From Buchnera aphidicola (Cavariella theobaldi) (GTDB lineage Bacteria; Pseudomonadota; Gammaproteobacteria; Enterobacterales; Enterobacteriaceae): a stretch of 64,000 bases of DNA. Made by a program: the position numbers and the translations under genes. The notes under the pieces were generated by a model. That model made no database searches. It was not told the DNA's origin and saw only the letters and a list, made by a program, of their open reading frames with translations. This document shows, piece by piece, positions 1 to 10,196 of this stretch; the stretch's first letter is position 1, and each line of letters starts with the position of its first letter. The stretch is from NCBI RefSeq assembly GCF_964059165.1, contig NZ_OZ060413.1, positions 186,001 to 250,000 on the forward strand. The letters are read 5' to 3'.

Positions 1-242
1 TGAATAAAATCATACATAACCGTCAAGCTTGGTATATGCATTTTCTCTTTTTTTGACCTTCCTTTATTCTCGTCCTAAGAGAGGAGGCTGAGAAGGAAGG
101 GCTTTAAAACGGGTTTTTAAGCCGCTAAAGCGTAGTGTTGTTTATGATTTGCAGCTATTTTTTTTCGGTTTTTATCGAGGCAAACCGTTCCTCGGCATGC
201 ACTGTATTTTTTGATAATTTTGTCAAATCCAAAAACAGCCCC
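1..242 (-). ncRNA. ssrA: tmRNA (ssrA), 5' portion, truncated by window edge
   Basis: tmRNA rescues stalled ribosomes and tags the unfinished protein for proteolysis. Read on the minus strand, the RNA starts GGGGCTG at position 242, the conserved tmRNA 5' end. It then shows the block TGCATGCCGAGG, the tag reading frame, and the stretch CTCTTAGGACGAGAATAAAG that matches the E. coli pseudoknot region. The tag frame at 152-117 encodes ANHKQHYALAA and a stop, against ANDENYALAA in E. coli. A full tmRNA is about 360 nt, so the last 110-120 nt, including the tRNA-like 3' end, lie outside the window. It is transcribed divergently from grxD. Confidence 0.95.
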
Positions 243-247
243 TTGTT

Positions 248-277
248 ATATTATTACAAAAAAAAATAAAACTGTCT
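248..277 (-). promoter_or_regulatory. Candidate sigma-70 promoter of ssrA
   Basis: On the minus strand, AGACAG (277-272) and TAATAT (253-248) are separated by 18 nt. The -10 box ends 5 nt before the tmRNA 5' end at 242. The spacing is right but the -35 match is weak and the background is very AT-rich. Confidence 0.4.
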
Positions 278-389
278 ATGATATTTATCATTTGCTATTA
301 CAAATAATTTTTTATATTTTATAATTATATTGTTATAATTTATTTGTTATTTTTTTTTTAAAAGAAGTATTATTATAAAGGTTTAAAAT

Positions 390-719
390 ATGAATATTAT
401 TCAAAAAATAGAGTCTCAAATCAAAGATAATCCTATTTTAATTTATATGAAAGGTACTCCAGAATCACCTAGTTGCGGTTTTTCTGCTCAAGCAGTGCAA
501 GCTTTGTCTGCTTGTGGAAAAAAATTTGCATATATTAATGTTTTAGAAAATATAGAAATAAGAAATGAATTACCTAAATATGCCTCTTGGCCAACTTTTC
601 CGCAATTATGGATTAATGGTGAATTAGTTGGTGGTTGTAGCATTATAATAGAAATGCTAAACAATGGAGAATTACAAAAATTGATTACGAGTGCTACAAA
701 AAATAAAAACATGAAATAG
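390..719 (+). CDS. grxD: Monothiol glutaredoxin GrxD (Grx4)
   Basis: 109 residues (115 in E. coli). This is a thioredoxin-fold monothiol glutaredoxin of the CGFS class. These bind a glutathione-ligated [2Fe-2S] cluster, often with BolA, and deliver or sense iron-sulfur clusters. The CGFS active site is at residues 29-32, preceded by the glutathione-binding lysine in MKGTPE, and the later motif WPTFPQLWINGELVGG is intact. The ATG has an AAAGG ribosome site 8 nt upstream. The gene is convergent with rnt across a strong hairpin terminator and divergent from tmRNA. With erpA also in this window, part of an Fe-S trafficking system is retained. Confidence 0.97.
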   Translation: MNIIQKIESQIKDNPILIYMKGTPESPSCGFSAQAVQALSACGKKFAYINVLENIEIRNELPKYASWPTFPQLWINGELVGGCSIIIEMLNNGELQKLITSATKNKNMK

Positions 720-745
720 TTTGGTTATTATATTATAAACGAGTC

Positions 746-806
746 GATATGACATTACATACAGTATCTCGATAAATGATCTCGAGTGTTAATGTCATAT
801 CTTTTT
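746..806 (+). terminator. Rho-independent terminator of grxD
   Basis: A perfect 12-bp stem GATATGACATTA / TAATGTCATATC (746-757 and 790-801) encloses a 32-nt loop and is followed directly by TTTTT at 802-806. The U run lies only on the plus-strand side, so it serves grxD. It sits between convergent grxD and rnt. Confidence 0.8.
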
Positions 807-832
807 GTATTTTGAAAATATTTTTCAATTAA

Positions 833-1507
833 TTAAATGTTTGTATCAGATGTGATAATTTTTTTATTTTTACTCTCTTGAATAGGCCATCCGCCTAATC
901 GTTTCCATCGATTCACTAATTCACAAAATAAGTTCGCAGTTTGTAGAGTATCATATAATGCAGAATGTGCTTGATTATTATCAAATGATAAACCCATAGC
1001 TTTGCACGCTTTAGCTAATACCGTTTGCCCAACGACTAATCCACTTAATGCCGCTGTATCAAAAGTAACAAAAGGATGGAAGGGATTTTTTTGAACATTT
1101 ACTCTATTGATAGCTGCCATTAAAAAATTATGATCAAAACTAGCATTATGCGCCACAACAATGCCGCGACTACAGCCTTGTAATTTTATACCCTGATGTA
1201 CTATTTTAAATATGGATTCAATAGCTTTTTTTTCACTAATAGCGCCGCGTAATGGATTGAATGGATCAATTTTATTAAAAGCAATAGATTCAGAATTAAT
1301 AATAGATCCTTCAAACGGCTGAATATGAAAATGTAATTTTTTTTCTTTATGCAGCCATCCTGATTTATCCATTTTTAACGTAATAACGGCAATTTCTAAT
1401 ACTGCATCAGTTATAGGATTGAATCCTGCTGTTTCGATATCTATGACGACAGGATAAAAGGTACGAAATCTTTTACTTAATAAATTGTATTCTTGAATTA
1501 TAGACAT
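833..1507 (-). CDS. rnt: Ribonuclease T
   Basis: 224 residues (215 in E. coli). RNase T is a DEDD-family 3'-5' exoribonuclease that trims the 3' ends of tRNAs, 5S and 23S rRNA and other stable RNAs. The DEDD residues can be read: D23 and E25 in [12 protein letters not shown], the Asp of [12 protein letters not shown], and His/Asp of HSALYDT. The Arg/Lys-rich [10 protein letters not shown] near the C-terminus matches the family's RNA-binding patch. The start aligns with the E. coli N-terminus. It is convergent with grxD and divergent from sodA. The C-terminal tail is a few residues longer than in E. coli and lysine-rich. Confidence 0.96.
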   Translation of the reverse strand: MSIIQEYNLLSKRFRTFYPVVIDIETAGFNPITDAVLEIAVITLKMDKSGWLHKEKKLHFHIQPFEGSIINSESIAFNKIDPFNPLRGAISEKKAIESIFKIVHQGIKLQGCSRGIVVAHNASFDHNFLMAAINRVNVQKNPFHPFVTFDTAALSGLVVGQTVLAKACKAMGLSFDNNQAHSALYDTLQTANLFCELVNRWKRLGGWPIQESKNKKIITSDTNI

Positions 1508-1837
1508 CCAAATCTCATTTTTTAGAACACTTTATGTTGATTATATTTATTTTTTGATTATATTGCATATAAACTGTTTTAAATTTTTTATTTTATTAAT
1601 ATAAATATGAGAAAAATATAAAATTTTTTATTTATACAATTATTTAAAACGTACATATTATACTGAATAAAAAAATTTATATATCCAGAAAATATGTATT
1701 ATAATTTTTTATATATTTAAAATTATACTATAATTTATATAATTTTTTAAGTTAAATTCATAATTTCAGCGATTATTAAATATTTTAGTAGTTTTAATAA
1801 TTAACAGATATTAATTATACTTTATAAGGATAAAATA
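1508..1837. other. Divergent intergenic region rnt/sodA, 330 bp
   Basis: A very AT-rich spacer between the starts of rnt (minus) and sodA (plus), so it should hold both promoters. Many TATAAT-like words occur, but none stands out with a good -35. No open frame or RNA gene is visible. Confidence 0.6.
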
Positions 1838-2449
1838 ATGAGTTATTTTTTGCCCTCTTTACCATATTCCTATAGTTCTTTAGAACCTTTTTTTGATGAA
1901 CACACGATGCGTATTCACCATACAAAGCATCATCAAAATTATATTAACAACACAAACATTATTTTGGAAAATACTACTTTTTCTTCATTGTCTATTGAAG
2001 AATTAATATCTATTTTTAGTGAAATTGTATTAGATAAAAAAGATATTTTAAAAAATCATGCCGGAGGTCATATTAATCATATTTTATTTTGGAAAGGATT
2101 AAAAAAAAATACACAATTAACAAGTGATTTAAAAAAAGAAATTGAAAAACAATTCATAAGTATTGAAAAATTTAAAGAAAAATTTGAAGAAGTGGCTTTA
2201 AATCACTTTGGTTCTGGATGGGTATGGTTAGTCAATCAAAATGATCATCTATCTATAGTGTCTACAAACAATCAAGATAATCCTTTAATGGGATTAGAAA
2301 TATCAGGTACTTATGGAACTCCTATTATATGTTTAGATCTTTGGGAGCATGCATATTATTTAAAATATCAAAATAGACGATTAGATTATATTAAAGCATT
2401 TTGGAATGTAGTAGATTGGGAAGAGGCTTCTAATCGTTTACAAAAATAA
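1838..2449 (+). CDS. sodA: Manganese superoxide dismutase SodA
   Basis: 203 residues (206 in E. coli). It converts superoxide to hydrogen peroxide and oxygen in the cytoplasm. The N-terminal helical-hairpin domain carries the metal ligand H27 in [11 protein letters not shown] and the second His in [13 protein letters not shown]. The C-terminal domain carries D167 and H171 in LDLWEHAYY. The motif GSGWVWLV and the Gln in NNQDNPLMG agree with the Mn-type enzyme. The start has an AAGGAT ribosome site. Its neighbours on both sides are small housekeeping genes rather than an oxidative-stress regulon, and no SoxS or Fur operator can be made out. Confidence 0.97.
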   Translation: MSYFLPSLPYSYSSLEPFFDEHTMRIHHTKHHQNYINNTNIILENTTFSSLSIEELISIFSEIVLDKKDILKNHAGGHINHILFWKGLKKNTQLTSDLKKEIEKQFISIEKFKEKFEEVALNHFGSGWVWLVNQNDHLSIVSTNNQDNPLMGLEISGTYGTPIICLDLWEHAYYLKYQNRRLDYIKAFWNVVDWEEASNRLQK

Positions 2450-2619
2450 TTTATTTTTTTTTGTGTTAATTATCAATAACTGGCATACATTGAAAATTAA
2501 TTATTTTGATATTCAAAATAATTACTAATATAACATAAAACATATAATAGAGATATTATATGTTTTTTGAAATAATTTTTATATTGTAATATATTAAATC
2601 TATTATTTAAGGATATTGT

Positions 2620-3192
2620 TTGAATATAATTAAAATGATTGTCGGGTTATCTAACCCATTAGAAAAATACAAGAATACGCGCCATAATGTAGGTTCTTGG
2701 TATATTAAAATGTTAGCAAAAAATTGTAAAGCATATTTAACAGAAGAAAAAAAATTTTTAGGTTTTACTGGTTGTATTAAAATAAATCATTATTCTATTC
2801 GTTTATTAGTACCTAATATTTTTATGAATATTAATGGGAAATCAATTTATAAAATGGCTTCATTTTATGGTATTAATTTAAATCAAATATTGATAGCACA
2901 TGATGATTTAGACCTTAAACCAGGAATAGCAAAATTAAAATATAGCTATGGACATAGTGGACATAATGGATTAAGAAATACAATTGATACATTTAATGAA
3001 AAAAATAGTTTTTATCGATTTAGAATTGGTATTGGTCGTCCATTAGAAAAAGAAAAAATAGCTTTTTTTGTATTATCTTATCCGACTAATATAGAGCGAT
3101 TATTAATTAAAAAATCAATCTTAAATGCAGTACGTGAAACTTTTATACTAATTAAAATGCAAGATAAATTAAAAAATAAATCTATTATTTAA
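2620..3192 (+). CDS. pth: Peptidyl-tRNA hydrolase Pth
   Basis: 190 residues (194 in E. coli). It cleaves peptidyl-tRNAs released from stalled ribosomes, recycling tRNA. Signature elements: IVGLSNP at the N-terminus, the catalytic His in [10 protein letters not shown] (H22), the motif [13 protein letters not shown], the Asp in [10 protein letters not shown], and HSGHNGLRN with RIGIGRP. The start is TTG, placed by the AAGGAT ribosome site 5 nt upstream and by collinearity with the E. coli N-terminus; no in-frame ATG precedes it. ychF follows 28 bp downstream, the same pth-ychF pairing as in E. coli. Confidence 0.96.
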   Translation: MNIIKMIVGLSNPLEKYKNTRHNVGSWYIKMLAKNCKAYLTEEKKFLGFTGCIKINHYSIRLLVPNIFMNINGKSIYKMASFYGINLNQILIAHDDLDLKPGIAKLKYSYGHSGHNGLRNTIDTFNEKNSFYRFRIGIGRPLEKEKIAFFVLSYPTNIERLLIKKSILNAVRETFILIKMQDKLKNKSII

Positions 3193-3220
3193 AATTATTT
3201 GTTTTAAAAGGTGTATGAAT

Positions 3221-4309
3221 ATGAGTTTTAAATGTGGAATTGTAGGTTTGCCCAATGTTGGTAAATCTACTTTATTTAATGCTTTAACAAAAGGTAATGC
3301 TGCAATTGCAAATTTTCCATTTTGCACTATCAAACCCAATATTGGTATATCACCAGTGTTAGATTATCGAATACAAAAACTTTCAAAGATTGTCAATTCC
3401 AAAAAAATAGTGCATACATTTATAGAATTTGTAGATATTGCAGGCTTAGTAGAAGGCGCTTCGAAAGGTGAAGGTTTAGGTAATCAATTTTTAAGTAATA
3501 TAAGAGATACGAATGTAATAGTACATGTTGTGCGTTGCTTTGAGAGTAACAATATTGTTCATGCATATCAAAAAATTGAACCATTAAAAGACATAGAGAT
3601 TATAAATACTGAACTTATTTTATCTGATTTAGAAACGTGCGAAAAGTCTGTGTTACAACTTAAAAAAAAAATAAAAATTAATAAAAAATTAGAAGATAAA
3701 ACATTATTCGTTTTACAAAAATGCATCTCTTTTTTATCTCGTGGTGTTATGATTAGAAATGCATTATTAGATATAGAGGAAAAAAAAATAATTAGATATT
3801 TGCGTTTATTAACTTTAAAACCAACAATGTATGTTGCTAATATGAATGAAGAAAAAGAATCAATTGCACTATTAAATCAGCTAAAAATTATAGCTATAAA
3901 AGAAAATACTGTTGTTATTCCTGTTTTAGCACAATTAGAATTAGATCTTTCTAGCATGAATACAACGGAAAAAAAATATTTTATAAAAGAATTTGATATA
4001 CCTTTTCTAGGATTGCATGACATTATTAATAAAGGATATCAATTGCTTAATTTAATTACTTTTTTTACTGTGGGGCCGAAAGAAATTCGCGCTTGGTCTA
4101 TTTCTAAAGGAAGTACCAGTATAGAAGCTGCGGAAAAAATACACAGCGATTTTAAAAAGGGTTTTATTCGCGCACAAATTATAAAATTTTCCGATTTTTT
4201 AAAATATAAAAGCGAATCAATAATAAAAGAATTAGGAAAATGTAGAACAGAAGGGAAAAATTATTGTATTCAGGATGGTGATATAATTCATTTTTTATTT
4301 AATGTATAA
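3221..4309 (+). CDS. ychF: Ribosome-associated ATPase YchF (OLA1 family)
   Basis: 362 residues (363 in E. coli). YchF is an Obg-related P-loop protein that prefers ATP and binds ribosomes. The G1 loop GLPNVGKST, the G3 motif DIAGLVEGASKGEGLGNQF, and the NMNE motif replacing the usual NKxD are visible, followed by the C-terminal TGS domain with FFTVGPKEIRAW. An in-frame ATG lies two codons earlier (3215), but 3221 is preferred: AAAAGG then stands 9 nt upstream and the protein begins MSFKCGIVG, as in E. coli. It is probably cotranscribed with pth and converges on thrC. Confidence 0.95.
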   Translation: MSFKCGIVGLPNVGKSTLFNALTKGNAAIANFPFCTIKPNIGISPVLDYRIQKLSKIVNSKKIVHTFIEFVDIAGLVEGASKGEGLGNQFLSNIRDTNVIVHVVRCFESNNIVHAYQKIEPLKDIEIINTELILSDLETCEKSVLQLKKKIKINKKLEDKTLFVLQKCISFLSRGVMIRNALLDIEEKKIIRYLRLLTLKPTMYVANMNEEKESIALLNQLKIIAIKENTVVIPVLAQLELDLSSMNTTEKKYFIKEFDIPFLGLHDIINKGYQLLNLITFFTVGPKEIRAWSISKGSTSIEAAEKIHSDFKKGFIRAQIIKFSDFLKYKSESIIKELGKCRTEGKNYCIQDGDIIHFLFNV

Positions 4310-4362
4310 TAAATTTTATTTATATTGTTAACAAATGCCATGTTTCATGTGAAAACCATCTC

Positions 4363-4391
4363 TAGAGAGGAAAAATTACTTATCCTCTCTA
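4363..4391 (+). terminator. Hairpin between convergent ychF and thrC
   Basis: A 9-bp stem (4363-4371 pairing with 4383-4391, core AGAGAGGA / TCCTCTCT) with an 11-nt loop lies between the stops of ychF and thrC. The U tract after it is broken on both sides, so termination may be weak or bidirectional. Confidence 0.5.
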
Positions 4392-4400
4392 TATTTAGAA

Positions 4401-5690
4401 TTATTTTTCTAACAAGAATTTTTTTAATTTACTAAAATTAGGATTTATATTATGAGATAATAATGGTAAATTGATTCTATTTTTAAGCGCCTGAGGTAAA
4501 GTAATAATATTATTTAATATTTTTTCTATAGTGTTTTTAAACTTTGCAGGATGAGCAGTACCTAAAAATAAACCAAATTCATCTTCTTTTAGTTGATCTT
4601 TTAATAATCGATATGCAATCGCTGCATGTGGTTCAGATATATAACCTATTTTAAACAATTCGTGTAATGTTTTTTTTGTCTCATCATCTGATACACTACC
4701 AAATTTAAGTTCTTTTATGTCCCATTTTTTTCTTTTAAATAATTCTTCTACTCTTGTCCAATTGTTTGGTTGGCTAATATCCATTGCATTAGAAATAGTA
4801 GAAACAGTTTGATTTGGTTGCCATATACCATTTTTAAGAAATCTAGGCACTGTATCATTAGCATTAGTACATGCTATAAAATATTTAATTGGTAAACCGA
4901 GGGATTTTGCTAATAAACCAGCTGTGAGATTTCCAAAATTACCACATGGTACAGAAATTACTAATTTTTTTCTTTGTTCTTCTGAAATTAATGAAAATGC
5001 TTCAAAATAATAACATATTTGTGCTAATAATCGACTGATATTAATGGAATTTGCAGAGTTAAGACCTATTGATTCTTTTAGTATTTTATCATCAAAAGCT
5101 TCTTTAACAAGTTTTTGACAATCATCAAAACTTCCATTGATAGATATAGTTTTTATATTTTTTCCTAAAGTGCAAAATAATTTTTCTTGTAGTTCACTAA
5201 TTTTTCCTTTTGGATACAAAATAATTACTCTGACATTTTTCATACCATAAAAAGCATGTGCTACTGCCGCACCAGTGTCTCCTGATGTTGCCGTTAAAAT
5301 AGTAAAGGATTCATTATTTTTATTTAGAGATAATATCATTTGAGCCATAAATCGCGCGCCAAAATCTTTAAATGCTAAAGTTGGGCCATGAAATAATTCT
5401 AAGCATCCTATATTATTTTTTATTTGTACTTTTAATGGATATTGAAAATAAAATGCTTTTTTAATGCAATCATATAATTTATCTTTGGAGATTTCATTTT
5501 TGATAAAATAAGATAGTATTTCTGTACTTCTTGTAATAAAATCCATTTTTAATATTTTTGATAATTCAACGGATGTAATAACTGGTAATTCTACTGGAAA
5601 AAATAATCCCTGTTGTTGTCCTAATCCTAATTTAACAGCATGTTCAAAATTGACTATTTCAGTATGATCTTTTAAATTATAAAGCTTCAT
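4401..5690 (-). CDS. thrC: Threonine synthase ThrC
   Basis: 429 residues (428 in E. coli). A PLP enzyme that converts O-phospho-L-homoserine to threonine, the last step of the pathway. The PLP lysine lies in HGPTLAFKDFGARFMAQ, and the phosphate-binding ATSGDTGAAVAHAFYG and VSVPCGNFGNLTAGL motifs are intact. An open frame extends 15 codons further upstream, but the ATG at 5690 is chosen: it gives MKLYNLKDH, collinear with E. coli, and GGAT overlapping the end of thrB acts as ribosome site. Only 5 nt separate it from the thrB stop. It is the last gene of thrABC. Confidence 0.97.
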   Translation of the reverse strand: MKLYNLKDHTEIVNFEHAVKLGLGQQQGLFFPVELPVITSVELSKILKMDFITRSTEILSYFIKNEISKDKLYDCIKKAFYFQYPLKVQIKNNIGCLELFHGPTLAFKDFGARFMAQMILSLNKNNESFTILTATSGDTGAAVAHAFYGMKNVRVIILYPKGKISELQEKLFCTLGKNIKTISINGSFDDCQKLVKEAFDDKILKESIGLNSANSINISRLLAQICYYFEAFSLISEEQRKKLVISVPCGNFGNLTAGLLAKSLGLPIKYFIACTNANDTVPRFLKNGIWQPNQTVSTISNAMDISQPNNWTRVEELFKRKKWDIKELKFGSVSDDETKKTLHELFKIGYISEPHAAIAYRLLKDQLKEDEFGLFLGTAHPAKFKNTIEKILNNIITLPQALKNRINLPLLSHNINPNFSKLKKFLLEK

Positions 5691-5695
5691 TTTTT

Positions 5696-6625
5696 TTATC
5701 CTATTTGGCGTGCACCTTCTAAATCTAAAGAACAAACGTGCACAAAACCTGTATTATTTTTTAAATAATTTTCTTTTAACCATAACGATATTTTTTGAGC
5801 TATATTGATATTATCAGACACTGCAAAGATAGCTGGTCCAGATCCTGATATACCTACACTAAGAGCTCCAATTTTTTTTAGTGCTATTTTTGTATGTATA
5901 AAATTAGGTAATAATATTGCGCGATATGGTTCAGCTATAAAATCTTGCATTAATCTTGCGGCTAAATCAGGTTGTTGAGTATATGATGCATGAATAAATC
6001 CTGCTAAATATCGGCTACTTTTGATACAAGTATCTTTATTATATTTTTTTGGTAATATTTTTCTTGCTTCTGAAGTAGATATTTTTACACCAGGCCATGC
6101 TATAATCCAAAACCAATTTTGAAAATTAGGTATTTTTTGGCTTATATCATCATTATCTTCGAGTATTAATTGCATACCACCTAAATAAGATGGTGCAACA
6201 TTATCATAATGGACACTACCGGATATTTCTCCTTCTATTTCACCCATTAAAAACAATAGTTCTTTTAAATTTAATGGTTTATTACATAATTCATTTAATG
6301 CAACTAGCGTTGCTACAACCGAACATGCGCTAGATCCTAATCCGGATCCAATAGGCATATTTTTTTTTAGTGTAATCGAGACTGGAATTTTTTTCTTCAT
6401 TACTGTGCAAAATTTTAACCAACATTTCCAGACAATGTTTTGTTGGGTATTTTGAGGTAATTTATCAGAGAAAGTACCTTGATTACATAGTTGAAATTCT
6501 TTTGATAGTTTTACTGTAACGCAATCACCCAATAAATCACCGTTAATAGGCATAATAGCAGCACCTAAAATGTCAAATCCAACTCCAACATTACCAATAG
6601 AAGCTGGTGCATAAATTTTGATCAT
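5696..6625 (-). CDS. thrB: Homoserine kinase ThrB
   Basis: 309 residues (310 in E. coli). A GHMP-family kinase that phosphorylates homoserine with ATP. The N-terminal [16 protein letters not shown] motif and the ATP-binding glycine loop [15 protein letters not shown] are clear, and the C-terminal GHMP motif 3 is present in [11 protein letters not shown]. An AGGAAA ribosome site precedes the ATG. It sits 18 nt after thrA and 5 nt before thrC in one transcription unit, so supply of kinase and synthase is coupled. Confidence 0.97.
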   Translation of the reverse strand: MIKIYAPASIGNVGVGFDILGAAIMPINGDLLGDCVTVKLSKEFQLCNQGTFSDKLPQNTQQNIVWKCWLKFCTVMKKKIPVSITLKKNMPIGSGLGSSACSVVATLVALNELCNKPLNLKELLFLMGEIEGEISGSVHYDNVAPSYLGGMQLILEDNDDISQKIPNFQNWFWIIAWPGVKISTSEARKILPKKYNKDTCIKSSRYLAGFIHASYTQQPDLAARLMQDFIAEPYRAILLPNFIHTKIALKKIGALSVGISGSGPAIFAVSDNINIAQKISLWLKENYLKNNTGFVHVCSLDLEGARQIG

Positions 6626-6643
6626 TACTATTTTCCTGAATTT

Positions 6644-9091
6644 TTATGATATTGTACGTAGCAAATCGGAGAATATTCCAGAGGCTGTGACATTATTACC
6701 AGCTCCATATCCCTTTAAAACAAGAGGAACAGGTTGATAATATTTACTATAAAACGCTATTACATTTTCACCATTTTTTATTTTATATAAAGGATCTGTA
6801 ATATTTATTTCTTCAATTTTTACTGTACATTGTCCTTTTTTGTCTATAGTTCCTACGAAACGTAATACTTTTCCTTCTTTCTGTGCTTTTTTTGTTTTTT
6901 CTACAAAGTAAGAATCTACATCTTTTATTTTTAATAAAAATTCATTGATATCTTGATATTTTTTAAAATTCTGAGGTAGTATAGGTTCAATTTTTACATC
7001 TTTTAATTCTTTATGATAGCCCATTTCTCGGGCTAAAATTAATATTTTTCTTGCAACATCTATACCAGATAAATCATCAGCGGGGTGTGGTTCTGTGAAT
7101 CCTAAATTTTTAGCTTCTTTAGTAGCTTGCGATAATAGAACTCCTTCTTCGAGTTTTCCAAAAATAAAAGATAATGAACCAGATAATATCCCTTGACATT
7201 TGATTACAGTATCTCCTGTATTTAATAATTGTTTTAATGTAGATATTATTGGTAATCCCGCGCCGACATTAGTTTCATAAAAAAATTTTTTATTTGTGTT
7301 TAATGCAATTTTTCTTATTTTTGTATAATATTCAAAGTTATTGGTATTAGCTTTTTTATTAGAAGTGACTATATTGAAACCGTTTTTTAAAAATGCACTA
7401 TACTCTTCAGATAAATATTGATCAGAAGTACAATCAATTATTGTCGGGTTTAAAAAATGATGTTTCCTTGTTAAAGAAATCAATTTTTCTAAACTAAACT
7501 GTTCTTGTGATTTTTTAAATTCTTTTTCCCAGCAAGATAAATTAATACCATTATTTACAATTAAAATTTTTTTTGAATTTGCTATTACACAAATTTTAAT
7601 ATTTATATTTTTTTCATTTAAAAAATTTTGTTGCTGTAATATTTGTTGTATTAATGTACTTCCTACACCTCCTATACCTATTAAAAAAACAGTTATAATT
7701 TTTTTATTAGAAAACATTGTATTATGAATGATTTTAACTGCATTTAAAATATTTTTCTTATTTACTACCATTGAGATAGAATGCTGAGAAGAACCTTGTG
7801 CAATTGCTAGAATATTAATATTAGAAGAACCTAGAATATAAAAAATTTTAGAAGCAATATTATGCTTCATGCGAATATATGATCCTACAATAGATAAAAT
7901 CGATAGTTCTTTTTCTATACTAATAGGATTTAAAATTTTTTCTTTTAATTCTAATCGAAATTCTTCCGTTAGAGCAGATTTTACTGAATTCATATAATTT
8001 TCAAGAACGCAAAAATTAATAGTATGTTCTGAAGAAGATTGAGTAATAAGTACAATCTTTATTTTTTTTTGAGCAATTGCAGTAAATATTCTACCAGTAA
8101 TACTAAGCGTATTTTTAATAGATGATCCAGATATACTAAACATCACGATGTTATCTAAGTGCGTGACTCCTTTTAAAAAATTTTTTTCAGTTTTATTTTC
8201 CTCACAAATTAAAGTACCAGGTGATTTTAGATTATTAGTATTTTTTATAATACATGGAATTTTAAATTGAGCGATAGGCTCAATAGTACGTGGGTGTAAT
8301 ACTTTAGCGCCAAAATAAGATAATTCCATAGCTTCTTGATAAGAGATGGATTTTAGTAAATAAGAATCTATCACTTCTCGAGGATCACTAGTAAAAACTC
8401 CATCTACATCCGTCCAAATTTCACAGCAACTAGCATTCAAACAAGCAGCGAGAACTGCTGCTGAATAATCTGAACCATTACGTCCCAAGACTACTAATTC
8501 TTCTTTTTTATTTCCTGCAATAAAACCCGCCATTAAAATAATATCTGCATGAGTTGTATTAATTTTATTAATTATTTTTTTAGATCGAGGTATATTAACA
8601 GTAGAATCAAGATAATGACCTTTAGATATAAGATTTTTTACAGGATCGATAACAATAATATTATGTTTTCTTGCTTCTAATATATATTTCATAATTAAAA
8701 CTGACAGTATTTCACCGCGAGAAATTAAAATCGCACGAACATTATCTGGACATTGTTGTAGTAAAATTATTCCATCTATCATATATTTTAATTTTTTAAA
8801 TTCTATTTTTATTAATTTCACTATTGATTCGTAACAAAAATAAGGCTGTATTTTTTTGATATTATGAATTAATTCAAGAAAAATATTTTCAGCAATATTG
8901 ATGTTTTGTGCGTTATTATCATTTTTAATTATATTATCAATAGTTTGCACTAAGTAATTAGTTATTTTTGCAGGTGCGGAGAGCACGGCTGCAATTTTTT
9001 TATTTTGAATATTTTTTTCTATGATATCAGCTACACATAAAAATTTTTCAGCATTAGCTAATGATGTGCCGCCAAATTTTAATAACTTCAT
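6644..9091 (-). CDS. thrA: Bifunctional aspartokinase I / homoserine dehydrogenase I ThrA
   Basis: 815 residues (820 in E. coli). The N-terminal aspartokinase domain begins KFGGTS and has the substrate motif [10 protein letters not shown] and [13 protein letters not shown]. The middle regulatory ACT region (about residues 310-460) includes [12 protein letters not shown] and [15 protein letters not shown]. The homoserine dehydrogenase domain has the nucleotide-binding GIGGVG (about 475) and [15 protein letters not shown] with GTEP-type and AREMG motifs. The fused enzyme catalyses the first and third steps from aspartate toward threonine and feeds diaminopimelate synthesis. The start has a strong AAGGAAG site. 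A terminator-like hairpin lies 25 nt upstream. Whether threonine feedback is retained cannot be told from sequence. Confidence 0.97.
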   Translation of the reverse strand: MKLLKFGGTSLANAEKFLCVADIIEKNIQNKKIAAVLSAPAKITNYLVQTIDNIIKNDNNAQNINIAENIFLELIHNIKKIQPYFCYESIVKLIKIEFKKLKYMIDGIILLQQCPDNVRAILISRGEILSVLIMKYILEARKHNIIVIDPVKNLISKGHYLDSTVNIPRSKKIINKINTTHADIILMAGFIAGNKKEELVVLGRNGSDYSAAVLAACLNASCCEIWTDVDGVFTSDPREVIDSYLLKSISYQEAMELSYFGAKVLHPRTIEPIAQFKIPCIIKNTNNLKSPGTLICEENKTEKNFLKGVTHLDNIVMFSISGSSIKNTLSITGRIFTAIAQKKIKIVLITQSSSEHTINFCVLENYMNSVKSALTEEFRLELKEKILNPISIEKELSILSIVGSYIRMKHNIASKIFYILGSSNINILAIAQGSSQHSISMVVNKKNILNAVKIIHNTMFSNKKIITVFLIGIGGVGSTLIQQILQQQNFLNEKNINIKICVIANSKKILIVNNGINLSCWEKEFKKSQEQFSLEKLISLTRKHHFLNPTIIDCTSDQYLSEEYSAFLKNGFNIVTSNKKANTNNFEYYTKIRKIALNTNKKFFYETNVGAGLPIISTLKQLLNTGDTVIKCQGILSGSLSFIFGKLEEGVLLSQATKEAKNLGFTEPHPADDLSGIDVARKILILAREMGYHKELKDVKIEPILPQNFKKYQDINEFLLKIKDVDSYFVEKTKKAQKEGKVLRFVGTIDKKGQCTVKIEEINITDPLYKIKNGENVIAFYSKYYQPVPLVLKGYGAGNNVTASGIFSDLLRTIS

Positions 9092-9654
9092 TTTGTCTTC
9101 CTTAATTTTTTCATAAAAAAACCCGCATAAGGGTATAAGCGAGTTTTTTATCAGTTATACTTTATTGATATCATGATGAATTTTAAAAATTAGCATAATG
9201 ATTGTAGTAAAAAAGCTAAATACATTTTAATTATTTTAAAAAAATAAAATAACTAACGTCTTTAATAAAATAAATTTATTATAAGATATTTTTTTTGGTT
9301 TATTTTGATATGGATGTGTCATATTATTAATATTAGCATAAATTTAGTAAGTTAATTTTTTATTCAAAAGAAAAATTTTTTTATATATTTTATATTGACA
9401 ATTTTACATTTAATGAAAATAAATATTTTTAATAAATTTACTTATCATAATGGATACATGTATTTTTTTTCTAGATATATTATGTTATTTAAATTATTTA
9501 ATACTATAATAAAATATACGTTTATTATTTATGTTCTATAGAATAAAGTTATTTTTTTAATATATATTATTGTATTCATTTCAATGATATTGTAATAAAA
9601 TTAATGTTTATATTAAAATGTTAGTGAATAATATGAAAATATTAAATTAATACT
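9092..9654. other. Divergent intergenic region thrA/hpt, 563 bp
   Basis: An AT-rich spacer between thrA (minus) and hpt (plus) that should contain both promoters. The only clear structure is the attenuator-like hairpin at 9116-9149. Short minus-strand frames exist (one encodes MISIKYN, 9174-9151), but none is a convincing Thr/Ile-rich leader peptide. Confidence 0.6.
9115..9149 (-). terminator. Attenuator-like intrinsic terminator upstream of thrABC
   Basis: In the minus-strand RNA, AAAAAACTCGC (9149-9139) pairs with GCGGGTTTTTT (9126-9116): 11 bp including one G-U wobble, a 12-nt loop, and U7 at 9121-9115. The odd pair is G-U in the minus RNA but a C-A mismatch in the plus RNA, so the structure is built for the minus strand. 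No gene lies upstream on that strand, so the hairpin can only act within the thr leader, like the E. coli thr attenuator. No clear leader peptide was found. Confidence 0.65.
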
Positions 9655-10185
9655 ATGAAACATACTATTAAAGTTATGATTTCTCAAAAAGATATTCACA
9701 CCCGTATTGGTGCTTTAGGAAGAGCCATAACTCAAAGATATCAAAATAATACAAATAAAATAATATTGATTGCTTTATTACGTGGTTCTTTTGTATTTAT
9801 AGCAGATTTATGTCGTTGCATTACGATTGCTCATGAAATTGATTTTATGACTATTTCTAGTTATGGTCGTGGCATATTATCTACTGGTGATGTGAAAATT
9901 ATTAAAGATTTAGATGAAGATATTTATAATAAAAATGTTTTGATAGTAGAAGATATAATTGATTCTGGAAAAACATTAAGTAAAGTATTAGAAATTTTAA
10001 AATTAAGAAATCCAAAATCATTATCAATTTGTACGCTACTGGATAAACCAGAATGTCGAGAAGTTAATATTTGTGTGGATTTTATTGGTTTTTCGATTCC
10101 TAATGATTTTATAGTCGGTTATGGTATTGATTATGCGCAACGTTATCGTTATTTACCGTATATTGGAAAGATTGTATTTGAATAA
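9655..10185 (+). CDS. hpt: Hypoxanthine phosphoribosyltransferase Hpt
   Basis: 176 residues (178 in E. coli). A purine salvage enzyme that makes IMP from hypoxanthine and PRPP. The PRPP-binding motif [15 protein letters not shown] is intact, with the flexible-loop region [10 protein letters not shown] and the purine-binding [23 protein letters not shown] near the end. The start aligns with E. coli MKHT. No clear ribosome site precedes the ATG. With guaC also present, purine interconversion is retained. It converges on panC with only 11 bp between the stops. Confidence 0.97.
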   Translation: MKHTIKVMISQKDIHTRIGALGRAITQRYQNNTNKIILIALLRGSFVFIADLCRCITIAHEIDFMTISSYGRGILSTGDVKIIKDLDEDIYNKNVLIVEDIIDSGKTLSKVLEILKLRNPKSLSICTLLDKPECREVNICVDFIGFSIPNDFIVGYGIDYAQRYRYLPYIGKIVFE

Positions 10186-10196
10186 TTTGTATCTAT

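Noticed and set aside
9151-9174. Minus-strand micro-frame MISIKYN before the thr hairpin as a leader peptide
   Set aside because: It has no ribosome site and no Thr codon, so it cannot be claimed as a thrL remnant.
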